Below are positions 1 through 6,301 of a stretch of 9,443 nt of DNA, in pieces. Origin of the DNA: JADFXI01 sp050011415. GTDB lineage: Bacteria > Nitrospirota > Thermodesulfovibrionia > Thermodesulfovibrionales > Dissulfurispiraceae. The stretch lies in assembly GCA_050011415.1 (NCBI GenBank), contig JBEKJD010000109.1, positions 1 to 9,443 on the forward strand, in the 5' to 3' direction. Position 1 is the first letter of the stretch; each line of letters begins with the position of its first letter. A program made the position numbers and the translations under genes. The notes under the pieces were generated by a model that did no database searches, was not told where the DNA came from, and saw only the letters and a program-made list of their open reading frames with translations.

Positions 1-2
1 GC

Positions 3-155
3 ATTATGCCCGGGTCCGCGTCAGAAAAGCTGAAAAAATATTTGGCGAAATTATATATAGGACTCGCTTCCGCAGAGCGTGAAGAACGTGTAAAAATATG
101 TCGTTGGTTGCTGGACTATTTGCTTGCCAAGAAGGAGGCCGACCATGGAAAATAA
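3..155 (+). CDS. C-terminal end of a small unrecognised protein (5' end possibly outside window)
   Basis: The frame is open from the window edge to TAA at 153-155. It encodes about 50 residues that are rich in Lys, Glu, Leu and Ala, look helical, and end in ...KKEADHGK. An ATG at 6-8 could be the start (49 residues), but the upstream sequence that would show a ribosome site is not in the window, so this is either the tail of a longer gene or a very small protein. The last 11 bases overlap the start of the next gene (ATG at 145) and its Shine-Dalgarno site, which points to translational coupling. No family is recognised; from context it would be part of the transfer operon. Confidence 0.5.
   Translation: MMPGSASEKLKKYLAKLYIGLASAEREERVKICRWLLDYLLAKKEADHGK
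132..138 (+). promoter_or_regulatory. Ribosome binding site that sets the start at 145
   Basis: AAGGAGG lies 6 bases before the ATG at 145. An in-frame TTG at 124 would lie upstream of this site, so the ATG is preferred as the start of the 184-residue membrane protein. Confidence 0.8.
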
Positions 156-699
156 TACCGCATTATCCAGGATGCAGAAAAATTTAAAGGAGCGCAATTA
201 TTACGATGCAGTCGAGCGGGCAGTTGAAGTTTTTGACGCGGCTGAGGCAGTGATCCGCCGGCGCGTTATGGGCATTGAAAAGCAGATGGACTTTTCGGTT
301 GTCGTTGTAAGCATATTATTCTTTTTTGCCCTTAAAATTGTGATCCCGCACCTGCCGGCATCGCTTCATAACCACGCAATGAACTGGCTGTATATCTCTT
401 TTTTTGTTTATTTGATCTCATTTCCTTTTCTGAAATATTGGATACCTAAATGGATACCTATAAGTTATTTGTTTAGGAAGGAGTATTTTATTCACCGGGT
501 AATGGACCTGTTTCATATGCCAATCGATAAGCCTATCCTCGTTGATACTCCCGTCCGCTTTCCTCTTTTTTTACGCTGGGGAAAGGTTAGGCTTCAAAAC
601 GCTGCAATAGCGCGGATGTTTGCACCGCTTGTATGGATTTTTAGAGCTAATGATCCATTCAGGGAGGTTCAAAGATATGAAAAACAAACTGCTCAGTAG
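145..699 (+). CDS. Unrecognised two-helix membrane protein of the transfer operon
   Basis: The product has 184 residues. An N-terminal, probably cytoplasmic, charged helical segment (1-49) is followed by two strong hydrophobic segments, about 50-70 (SVVVVSILFFFALKIVI) and 80-103, the second broken by Pro and Trp. The C-terminal half (about 110-184) is basic and aromatic with a weaker hydrophobic patch near 156-168. There is no signal peptide and no family I recognise. The start is ATG 145, supported by AAGGAGG at 132-138. It overlaps the preceding small gene by 11 bases and the following traG-like gene by 23 bases, so the three are probably translated as a coupled unit. In F-type systems TraH usually lies before TraG; this protein is far too short and too different to be TraH. 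A role as an inner-membrane accessory of the mating-pair apparatus is inferred from position only. Confidence 0.75.
   Translation: MENNTALSRMQKNLKERNYYDAVERAVEVFDAAEAVIRRRVMGIEKQMDFSVVVVSILFFFALKIVIPHLPASLHNHAMNWLYISFFVYLISFPFLKYWIPKWIPISYLFRKEYFIHRVMDLFHMPIDKPILVDTPVRFPLFLRWGKVRLQNAAIARMFAPLVWIFRANDPFREVQRYEKQTAQ
661..667 (+). promoter_or_regulatory. Ribosome binding site that sets the start of the traG-like gene
   Basis: AGGGAGG ends 9 bases before the ATG at 677. Starting there places a clean Sec signal peptide at the N-terminus, while the in-frame TTG at 620 would bury it behind 19 extra residues. The site lies inside the end of the preceding gene. Confidence 0.8.
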
Positions 700-3600
700 C
701 GGCCTATTTTGTATTTTATTTCTGTTAGTATCGGCGCCAGCCTGGGCGTACAATGGCGAGTATTACACTTACGGCGGCTTTCATGAAATAGCCGATACTT
801 TCCAGAGTGTTGCGCTCGTTTTTTCCGACTCAAAATACAACACTATAATCGGCTTAATGCTTGTAATCGGTATCACGGGCGGGATCGCACGGGCTATCAT
901 AAGTGGTCCGGGCCTGGGTAAAATTTTCATGCCTCTTATCATAGGGATTGCGATACATCAGGGCTTTATCATCCCCAAGGGCAATCTTGCAATATACGAC
1001 CCCGTGCGCAATGAAAGCACGATACAAGGCAATTTGCCGGACGGTATAGTAATATTAGCCTCGGCGTTCAATGTTATTGAGCGTGCTATCGTGGATATAA
1101 TTGCAACATCGGGACCGCTTGATTATAACAGCCAGGCCGGAGGGATCGCTTTTGATATTATGCAGTCGCTTCCCGCCAATCTTGTTGTCAACGACCAGTA
1201 TATTAATGGTTCGTTTGCACGCTACATCCAGGATTGCGTTGTTCCTGAGATGGCTTCTCCCACCTATACCCCGCCGATAACACCAAATAATTTACGCAGT
1301 AACGACAATTTTATGACCCTTTTTGTTGCAGCGGCAAACCCGGCGATGTATACAGTGTTTTATCAAGATAAAGACGGGAATTGTGTGAACGCTACAAGTC
1401 CTTTCCCAGCCTTTGCACAAACCTACAGGGGCGGGTGTGCCGAACAATGCGCCCAGGCGTATAATGATATCAATGCCGCGATTGCGGACCCTAACGCTTT
1501 TTCCAACGGGATAAACCAGATGTGCGCGGAGAATGGATTTGATATCACCAACGTCCAGGAGTTGCAGGCTTGCCAAGACATCCTCACAACCGGAATTAAC
1601 CTGCTACTCAACAATGCGAGTTACACTATACAGAATATTGCAACGCAAAATGCAGTATCCCAAGCCTTAAATACCGCCATGTCGCAGCTTTCCCCCCAGG
1701 CGAGCATGGGATTATTAGCGACGCGATCCGCAGGGGCAAGCATGACGGCTGTCGGAATCGAGGCGAACAGGTGGATACCAACGCTCAGGGCTGTAACCAC
1801 TGCCACGATGATAGGTCTTATCCCTTTTTTGGTAATTCTTTTGGTCACGCCATTTAGCGGCGCGGTATTTAAGTTGGTTACAGGATTTTTCTTTTTGACG
1901 ACGACTTGGGGTGTTGTTGATGTAGTGATACACAATCAGGCGATCAGCGCAGGGTTAAGAGCTATGGCCGAGATCACGCAATATAAATTAGGCTGGTACG
2001 CAATGACTAATTACAGCTTGGAGGCGCAGAAAGCGGCGGGACTCTACGGGCAGTTGAGGCTTGAGGGGTTTCTGTTCAGCACCTTTATTGCCGGGGCTTT
2101 CGGCTTTTCATCTATGTCTGCATTTTCGCATTTTGTCATGGGTATGCAGGGGGCAGTCGCTCAGGGAGCGACAGGCGCGGCACAAACGACAATGACACCG
2201 GCAGGACGCGGGCAGTTTGAGAAGGCAAACTTGGAAGGTGCCGCAAGCAATGAAGCTCTCTCGCAGGCGGGCGGTGCAGAGATGTTCCGCAAGGCGGCGG
2301 GAGTACATATAAAAAGGCAAATGACAGCGGACCCGTATTTTGACCAGCAGGCGATTGAGAGGGCGCAGGATAATGTCGCCAGTGGCTTAACAGCGCAGAA
2401 GTCAGGGAAGGCGCTATCTGATGCAGACAGGATGCAGCCGGGAAGTATAGAAGGCGCGACGGATCGCTTACACGCGCTGCAAAAAGCTGGGATATTAGGA
2501 CCGGCAGCAGGGCTTGAGCAGCTTGCACAGTTTGAAGGACACAGCGGCCAGGGCGGGGATGAAAAAGGGCAGCATGGGTACACAGTGGACGGCAGCGGCA
2601 ATGTTGTAATGTCTACCACGGCCAGCGGCGAGACAAGGAAAACCGCAGGGGCAGAGCTTACCTATCAGAATGATTCAGATAGGGTTGTATCAGGCAACCT
2701 CGCTAATTTCACGCCTTCCCTCGATAACATGCACAAAGATGCGAGGAGAGACGGTTTCAGCACTCGTATTGCTGCTAACAAGACATTCCAGGACATGATA
2801 CAGCATGGATCCTCGCACCATCAAAAATACGGCAAATACGGAGAGACGGCGGATATGCTCTCTAATAGTGTCAATCAGAACATGACCAGCACTATAGCCA
2901 ACGACCGCAGCTTGCAGACCAGGCTGCAGTCGAGTACCGATAAAACGTCGCATGTAGAAGTAGGGATACCGCGAGTCATTACATCGGTTTCCGGCAGCGG
3001 CGGCGGGTACTCTGTACAATGGAAAGATTCAAGCGGTAAAGACTTTACGTCAACGTTGCGAGGATCCGATGCAGAGGCGTTTTCGACCGCGTATAATCAC
3101 GCAATCAGCAATACATTTAAGACTGCCTCAGCGGATGAAAAAACCAGCCAGGACGTTCACAATCTCATGTCGAATAATGGATTAAGCAACGAGAGCGCAG
3201 AGCTGCATAGCATAGATAGCGAGCAGGCCTTGAGCGAGAGCCAGCGTATTAATCTCACCGGTGCTTTTGTCGAGCATGAAGCGCAGAAGCCTGAATTTGC
3301 AGCCATTGCGAATATTAAAGATCGCAACCAGGCTGCAGCTGATTACATCAATTATGCAGCAGTCCATGATCCTCAATCAATCAACAAGGATTTTGGCGCA
3401 TTTGTGCAGAAGTACGACACCTTGAAACCCGCAGACACTGCAGGAGTACAGGCTAAAGCGGAAAAAGATATCTCTAAAGTACAGGAGCAACAAACTGCAG
3501 CAGCTCCGACGCTGGACCACGCCGAAAAAGAAGCCGATAAAGCGGACCTGCAATCACACCAACAGGCGGCACCGGCCACACTCGTAAAGCCGGACGCCGC

Positions 3601-3952
3601 GGGGCATGAAGCTAAGCGCGACTCCCAGGAGGCGCAAATAACTGCAGGCAAAGATGAAATAGTCAAAGACGGCGACAAAGTGCCTGTCATAAGCGCAATA
3701 GGCAATGCGTGGAACGCAAAAAAGGAAGCGCTGAAAGGCGAGCCCGCTACACAGGGGCAGGCTGCTCCTAAGCCCGAGCCGTCTTTCCGGGCAGGCATGA
3801 ATGCAGGAAATCAGAATACTGTAAAGCACGTTGAAACGCCGGATATCCCGCAGCAGACCGTAGCCGCAAAGCCGGAGCAGCACGCTCAAACAGAGAAACG
3901 CGGCGGTGCACCTGCAAAAGAACCGGTGCCCCATGGCAGCAATGATCAGTGA
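677..3952 (+). CDS. traG: TraG-like conjugal mating-pair stabilisation protein
   Basis: The product has 1091 residues. A signal peptide (1-24, cleavage after PAWA) precedes hydrophobic segments at about 57-100. Next comes a large soluble, presumably periplasmic, part with six cysteines (C187, C236, C254, C258, C283, C299) that could form disulfides. Then follow membrane segments at about 372-392, 398-420 and 463-482, and finally a long hydrophilic Ala/Gln/Ser-rich tail (500-1091) with no cysteine. The middle matches the F-plasmid TraG layout as I recall it: a 'FARYIQDCVV' segment comparable to F TraG 'FQDYVQNCVM', then two helices, a LGWYAMTNY-type stretch and an 'FSHF' segment ending the membrane part. 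F TraG (938 residues) helps pilus assembly and stabilises mating pairs, and its C-terminal part works in entry exclusion. The conserved N-terminal two fifths support the family call. The tail is assigned only by architecture. The open frame continues past the TGA for 34 more codons. Confidence 0.85.
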   Translation: MKNKLLSSGLFCILFLLVSAPAWAYNGEYYTYGGFHEIADTFQSVALVFSDSKYNTIIGLMLVIGITGGIARAIISGPGLGKIFMPLIIGIAIHQGFIIPKGNLAIYDPVRNESTIQGNLPDGIVILASAFNVIERAIVDIIATSGPLDYNSQAGGIAFDIMQSLPANLVVNDQYINGSFARYIQDCVVPEMASPTYTPPITPNNLRSNDNFMTLFVAAANPAMYTVFYQDKDGNCVNATSPFPAFAQTYRGGCAEQCAQAYNDINAAIADPNAFSNGINQMCAENGFDITNVQELQACQDILTTGINLLLNNASYTIQNIATQNAVSQALNTAMSQLSPQASMGLLATRSAGASMTAVGIEANRWIPTLRAVTTATMIGLIPFLVILLVTPFSGAVFKLVTGFFFLTTTWGVVDVVIHNQAISAGLRAMAEITQYKLGWYAMTNYSLEAQKAAGLYGQLRLEGFLFSTFIAGAFGFSSMSAFSHFVMGMQGAVAQGATGAAQTTMTPAGRGQFEKANLEGAASNEALSQAGGAEMFRKAAGVHIKRQMTADPYFDQQAIERAQDNVASGLTAQKSGKALSDADRMQPGSIEGATDRLHALQKAGILGPAAGLEQLAQFEGHSGQGGDEKGQHGYTVDGSGNVVMSTTASGETRKTAGAELTYQNDSDRVVSGNLANFTPSLDNMHKDARRDGFSTRIAANKTFQDMIQHGSSHHQKYGKYGETADMLSNSVNQNMTSTIANDRSLQTRLQSSTDKTSHVEVGIPRVITSVSGSGGGYSVQWKDSSGKDFTSTLRGSDAEAFSTAYNHAISNTFKTASADEKTSQDVHNLMSNNGLSNESAELHSIDSEQALSESQRINLTGAFVEHEAQKPEFAAIANIKDRNQAAADYINYAAVHDPQSINKDFGAFVQKYDTLKPADTAGVQAKAEKDISKVQEQQTAAAPTLDHAEKEADKADLQSHQQAAPATLVKPDAAGHEAKRDSQEAQITAGKDEIVKDGDKVPVISAIGNAWNAKKEALKGEPATQGQAAPKPEPSFRAGMNAGNQNTVKHVETPDIPQQTVAAKPEQHAQTEKRGGAPAKEPVPHGSNDQ

Positions 3953-4063
3953 ACTACAAGCGCCGAAGCAAAGGACAGGAAGGGTACCAAGACCGTGAAA
4001 AAAGTGTATGACGGTCCTAGTGATCTGTCGCAGAATCAGAAAAGAAAGGGGAACTGAAACCCG

Positions 4064-4072
4064 TGCTATAAT
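4064..4072 (+). promoter_or_regulatory. Extended -10 promoter for the integrase
   Basis: TGCTATAAT is a perfect TATAAT (4067-4072) with the TGn extension. No good -35 box is present 16-18 bases upstream, which an extended -10 promoter can tolerate. Transcription would start near 4079, giving a leader of about 57 bases before the integrase ATG at 4136. Confidence 0.5.
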
Positions 4073-4113
4073 ACCCGCAGTTCTTTGACAACGGGAATCA
4101 AAGGATTGCGGGT
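4073..4113 (+). repeat. Inverted repeat in the integrase leader
   Basis: ACCCGCA at 4073-4079 is the exact reverse complement of TGCGGGT at 4107-4113, separated by 27 bases. The left arm touches the -10 box and the predicted transcription start. It could be an operator for a regulator of integrase expression or a leader hairpin. Its function is not known. Confidence 0.4.
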
Positions 4114-4135
4114 CCTATAAAAGGAGAAACGAAAT

Positions 4136-5329
4136 ATGGGACAACGCAAGAATGATGGATTGTTTTTACGGGGTAGTATTTACTGGATCAGCTTTACTGA
4201 CGCCGGTATACATTACCGCCGCAGCACAGGGACTGCTAATAAAGAGATCGCACAGAAGATATATAATATCCTCAAAGGCAAAATCGCCCTGGGTAACTGG
4301 CATCCGGAAACTCTCAAAACACAAGAGGACGATCCGGAATATACGTTCGCAGAACTGGCCGTAAAATATTCGGAGTACGCGACTGGCCGCTTAAGATCTT
4401 GGGACCGGCATCTCAGTTATCTTGTGGATCAGCTTAAGCGGGAGTTCGTCGGTTATATGCTTACTGATTTCAGTACGCACGAAGTCGAGAAATACCAGAC
4501 GAAACTCATTAACAAAAAACTTTCCGTGTGTACTATAAACAGGCATATAGCGGTATTAAAGATTTTGTTCGCGCGGGCCGTAGCGTGGAAAATGTGTTCA
4601 CGTGAAGATCAGCAACAAGTCCGGGCGGTGAAGCCGCTTAAAGGTGTTAATAAACGCCTTCGTTTCCTCTCCAAAGAGGAGAGCCAGAATCTTATTGGCG
4701 TATGTGATCCGCACTTGAAGCCTATAGTAGTCACTGCGCTTAATACCGGTATGCGCAAGGGTGAAATTCTTTCTCTTAAATGGGAGGAGAATGTAGACCT
4801 TAAGCACGGCTTTATTCTCCTTAAGGCTGATGAAACTAAGAATGGAGAGAAAAGGGAGATACCCATAAACGATACGTTAAGGGCTGTTTTGCAGGGCATC
4901 ATGCGGCGGCTTGATGTCCCCTATGTCTTTCACGATCCACTCACCGGACAACCTTATCGAGATGTGAAGAGGAGCTTTAAAACGGCTTTAAAGAATGTAG
5001 AGGTTGAAAAATGCACCAAATGCGATTATCAGAAAGCAAGGGACATGATACAGAAAAGCATGGAGCATTGCCCTCTATGCAATTCTGAAATACTGGTACA
5101 GAAGGGCATTGCAGATTTTCATTTTCATGATTTAAGACATACTTTCGCAAGTCAGCTTGTCATGGCGGGCGTTGACCTAACAACAGTAAAGGAACTGTTG
5201 GGGCATAAGGACATCAAGATGACTCTCAGATATGCTCACCTGGCAGCTGCACACAAGGTGGAAGCTTTGAAAAAACTGGAGGGCTCTTTTGTCGCGGAAA
5301 ACCAGCTTTCGCGCGCCGCAAACCTTTAA
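4136..5329 (+). CDS. int: Tyrosine recombinase/integrase with zinc-ribbon insertion
   Basis: The product has 397 residues, a normal length for an element integrase. It would cut and rejoin DNA at the attachment sites to insert and excise the element. An N-terminal arm-binding-like region (about 8-55, 'LRGSIYWISF...YRRSTGT') precedes a SAM-like core-binding domain (about 70-160) and the catalytic domain (about 175-385). Catalytic residues are visible: R207 in 'ALNTGMRKGE', K235 in the beta-hairpin 'ADETKNGEKR', H331 and R334 in 'HDLRH', H357 in 'LLGHKD' and the nucleophile Y366 in 'LRYAH'. Between the first Arg motif and HDLRH, four cysteines (C293-x2-C296 ... C312-x2-C315) look like a zinc ribbon, which most integrases lack. 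The start ATG has AAGGAG at 4121-4126, 9 bases upstream. It is transcribed toward tRNA-Ala, ending 76 bases before it. No excisionase is visible. Confidence 0.92.
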   Translation: MGQRKNDGLFLRGSIYWISFTDAGIHYRRSTGTANKEIAQKIYNILKGKIALGNWHPETLKTQEDDPEYTFAELAVKYSEYATGRLRSWDRHLSYLVDQLKREFVGYMLTDFSTHEVEKYQTKLINKKLSVCTINRHIAVLKILFARAVAWKMCSREDQQQVRAVKPLKGVNKRLRFLSKEESQNLIGVCDPHLKPIVVTALNTGMRKGEILSLKWEENVDLKHGFILLKADETKNGEKREIPINDTLRAVLQGIMRRLDVPYVFHDPLTGQPYRDVKRSFKTALKNVEVEKCTKCDYQKARDMIQKSMEHCPLCNSEILVQKGIADFHFHDLRHTFASQLVMAGVDLTTVKELLGHKDIKMTLRYAHLAAAHKVEALKKLEGSFVAENQLSRAANL

Positions 5330-5349
5330 TTTAGCACAAATTTAGCACA
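5328..5349 (+). repeat. Tandem 11-bp direct repeat (candidate integrase arm sites)
   Basis: AATTTAGCACA occurs twice back to back (5328-5338 and 5339-5349), beginning on the last two bases of the integrase stop codon. Short direct repeats beside an integrase gene at the element edge often serve as arm-type binding sites for the N-terminal domain of the recombinase. That role is inferred from position. Confidence 0.6.
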
Positions 5350-5365
5350 GTGGAGTGAAAACAGT

Positions 5366-5395
5366 TTGACAGGTAATGTAAAAAAAGTTTACATT
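5366..5395 (+). promoter_or_regulatory. Promoter of the tRNA-Ala gene
   Basis: A perfect -35 TTGACA (5366-5371) is followed after 18 bases by TACATT (5390-5395, four of six matches to TATAAT). Transcription would begin near 5402, four bases before the mature tRNA 5' end. If the element boundary lies upstream of this site the promoter is chromosomal; if it lies inside the inverted repeat, the element supplies part of the promoter. Confidence 0.5.
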
Positions 5396-5396
5396 A
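5374..5396 (+). repeat. 9-bp inverted repeat between -35 and -10 of the tRNA promoter
   Basis: TAATGTAAA (5374-5382) and TTTACATTA (5388-5396) are exact reverse complements with a 5-base centre AAAAG. Read as 8-bp arms with a 7-base centre, this has the shape of a tyrosine-recombinase core site. It could equally be an operator for a regulator of this promoter. Confidence 0.5.
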
Positions 5397-5405
5397 TAAG
5401 ACGTT

Positions 5406-5478
<73 letters not shown>

Positions 5479-5485
5479 CTTTGAA

Positions 5486-5866
5486 TTAACCTTGAACTTC
5501 GGCTGATTCCGAAGCTTTCTTTTTCGCTTTCAGCTCCATGAGCATCTTTTCAACAGCCGGTTTGATTTCGGGCAACTTCTCTTTTGCAACCAGCCATACG
5601 ATTTTATAGTCTATGCCGAAATAGAAGTGAGCTATCTTATCCCTTATCTTTGCCATGAATTTCCAGGGCAGGTCCTCATAATCATCCCTGATAGCTTTCG
5701 GAATGTTCTTTGTTGCCTCGCCGATGACCTGAATCTGCCAGACAACAGCGCTCCTGGTTTTATCGTCCTTTATGAAATCTTTGAAGGTGTAAGTTCCAAT
5801 GAACTTATCAATAGCTTTTATTGCATCGAGGATATCTTTGACAAAAAGCGTATAATCTCGGGTCAT
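5486..5866 (-). CDS. hepT: HepT-like HEPN ribonuclease toxin (DUF86)
   Basis: The product has 126 residues, the usual HepT length. The DUF86/HEPN signature R-x4-H-x-Y is present as R75, H80 and Y82 in 'IRDKIAHFYFGID'. In this family the Arg and His form the RNase active site of a dimer, and the Tyr is the residue that the partner nucleotidyltransferase modifies with AMP groups to silence the toxin (shown for the Shewanella oneidensis pair). 'QIQVIGEATKNIP' is also a typical DUF86 stretch. The ATG overlaps the TGA of the upstream antitoxin gene by four bases (ATGA), so the two are translationally coupled. A GAGGAAG site sits 10 bases upstream, inside the antitoxin gene. The C-terminal tail is Lys/Ala/Glu-rich. 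It ends 7 bp from the 3' end of tRNA-Ala and converges on it. Confidence 0.9.
   Translation of the reverse strand: MTRDYTLFVKDILDAIKAIDKFIGTYTFKDFIKDDKTRSAVVWQIQVIGEATKNIPKAIRDDYEDLPWKFMAKIRDKIAHFYFGIDYKIVWLVAKEKLPEIKPAVEKMLMELKAKKKASESAEVQG
5497..5525 (+). terminator. Probable intrinsic terminator of the tRNA-Ala transcript
   Basis: A GC-rich stem CTTCGG (5497-5502) with CCGAAG (5509-5514) around a 6-base loop is followed by a T-rich run CTTTCTTTTTC. It lies 18 bases past the tRNA and inside the 3' end of hepT on the other strand. The stem is short, so efficiency is uncertain. Confidence 0.5.
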
Positions 5867-6168
5867 ACGTAAACGGCTTCCTCGAGTATCCGTTTTTTGA
5901 GCTCTGGGCGGATAGCCCCTTTTCTCACAAGATCAACCTTTCGGTGGAGGAGCTTTTTCAGGTAATCCTCGAGTTCCATATATTTGAAGACATCAAGGCT
6001 TCCGGAGAAACTGACAAGGATATCGACATCGCTTTTTTCTTTCTGTTCACCGCGAACAAAGGAGCCGAAGATGCCGATCTCGCTGACCCGGTATTTCCGG
6101 ACAACTTCAGCCTTGTGCTCTTTCAGGATTGCCTTAATTTCTTCGACACTTTTGACCGCCTGTTTCAT
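5863..6168 (-). CDS. mntA: MntA-like nucleotidyltransferase antitoxin
   Basis: The product has 101 residues, a minimal (MNT) DNA polymerase beta-type nucleotidyltransferase. The active site is visible: G35-S36 in 'IFGSFVRGE', D47 and D49 in 'SDVDILV', and the third carboxylate D79 in 'RKVDLV'. In the characterised HepT/MntA system the antitoxin uses ATP to attach AMP units to the Tyr of the toxin's R-x4-H-x-Y motif, blocking its RNase activity. It lies directly upstream of hepT with a four-base overlap, the normal order for this module. The start is ATG at 6168-6166. AGGA lies only two bases before it, too close for a normal ribosome site, while a promoter fits a start of transcription at this ATG. 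The pair commonly occurs on mobile elements and in defence clusters. Confidence 0.9.
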   Translation of the reverse strand: MKQAVKSVEEIKAILKEHKAEVVRKYRVSEIGIFGSFVRGEQKEKSDVDILVSFSGSLDVFKYMELEDYLKKLLHRKVDLVRKGAIRPELKKRILEEAVYV

Positions 6169-6174
6169 GTTCCT

Positions 6175-6203
6175 ATTGTATCAGTTTTATCTGAGTTTGT
6201 TGA
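6175..6203 (-). promoter_or_regulatory. Predicted promoter of mntA-hepT, leaderless
   Basis: On the minus strand TCAACA (6203-6198, four of six -35 matches) and TACAAT (6180-6175, five of six -10 matches) are 17 bases apart. The -10 box ends six bases before the ATG, so transcription would start on the A of the start codon. Confidence 0.4.
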
Positions 6204-6255
6204 GAAGTTTCTATCTGACGGATAGGGGCGTGGACTTTGTGTTTTGCGCATTATC

Positions 6256-6284
6256 TGGGCAAATAGAAATAAAGGGGATGCCCA
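6256..6284 (+). other. Inverted repeat in the gap between mntA and alkD
   Basis: TGGGCA (6256-6261) and TGCCCA (6279-6284) are reverse complements around a 17-base A/G-rich loop. The 158-base gap 6169-6326 holds no open frame that looks like a gene. This structure, with the terminator-like hairpin at 6302-6340, suggests a small structured transcript or leader, strand uncertain. Confidence 0.3.
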
Positions 6285-6301
6285 ATTTAACACACCGTCA
6301 A

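Larger units (their letters stand above)
3953..4135 (+). other. Gap between traG-like gene and integrase
   Basis: This gap of 183 bases holds no clear gene. The traG frame runs on past its TGA for 34 codons to a TGA at 4055-4057, with a charged, ordinary-looking predicted sequence (TTSAEAKDRKGTKTVKK...). A 6-bp inverted repeat (GACCGT at 3991-3996, ACGGTC at 4011-4016, 14-base loop) is not followed by a T-run, so it is not a typical intrinsic terminator. The second half carries the presumed integrase promoter and leader structure. Confidence 0.5.
1..5349. mobile_element. Right-hand end of an integrated conjugative element (partial)
   Basis: The stretch holds a TraG-family conjugation gene in a compact operon, then a tyrosine recombinase, then short direct repeats, directly before a tRNA-Ala gene. 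This order (transfer genes, integrase, tRNA) is the usual signature of an integrative and conjugative element or conjugative genomic island. The left end lies outside the window, and no relaxase, coupling protein or VirB4-type ATPase is visible here, so whether the element is complete cannot be judged. The right boundary is placed after the 11-bp tandem repeats at 5328-5349 by inference; it could instead lie within the tRNA promoter or gene. Confidence 0.6.

Noticed and set aside
124..144. Longer start at TTG 124 for the 184-residue membrane protein
   Set aside because: The strong AAGGAGG site at 132-138 lies downstream of that TTG and is correctly spaced for ATG 145.
620..676. Longer start at TTG 620 for the traG-like gene
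   Set aside because: It would put 19 residues before a clear signal peptide, and AGGGAGG at 661-667 fits ATG 677.
2136..2619. Long antisense open frames within traG (minus strand, also near 3373-3934)
   Set aside because: They are Cys/Pro/Ser/Ala-rich shadow translations of an Ala/Gln-rich gene, with no family resemblance.
4085..4090. TTGACA as the -35 box of the integrase promoter
   Set aside because: The next TATAAA-like box (4116-4121) is 25 bases away, and nothing fits at 16-18 bases.
5529..5538. TTCAGCTCCA matching the tRNA 3' end (5469-5478) as a second attachment site
   Set aside because: A 10-base match only 60 bases away lies inside the intact hepT coding sequence, where it encodes normal residues. 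It is too short and too close to be an element boundary.
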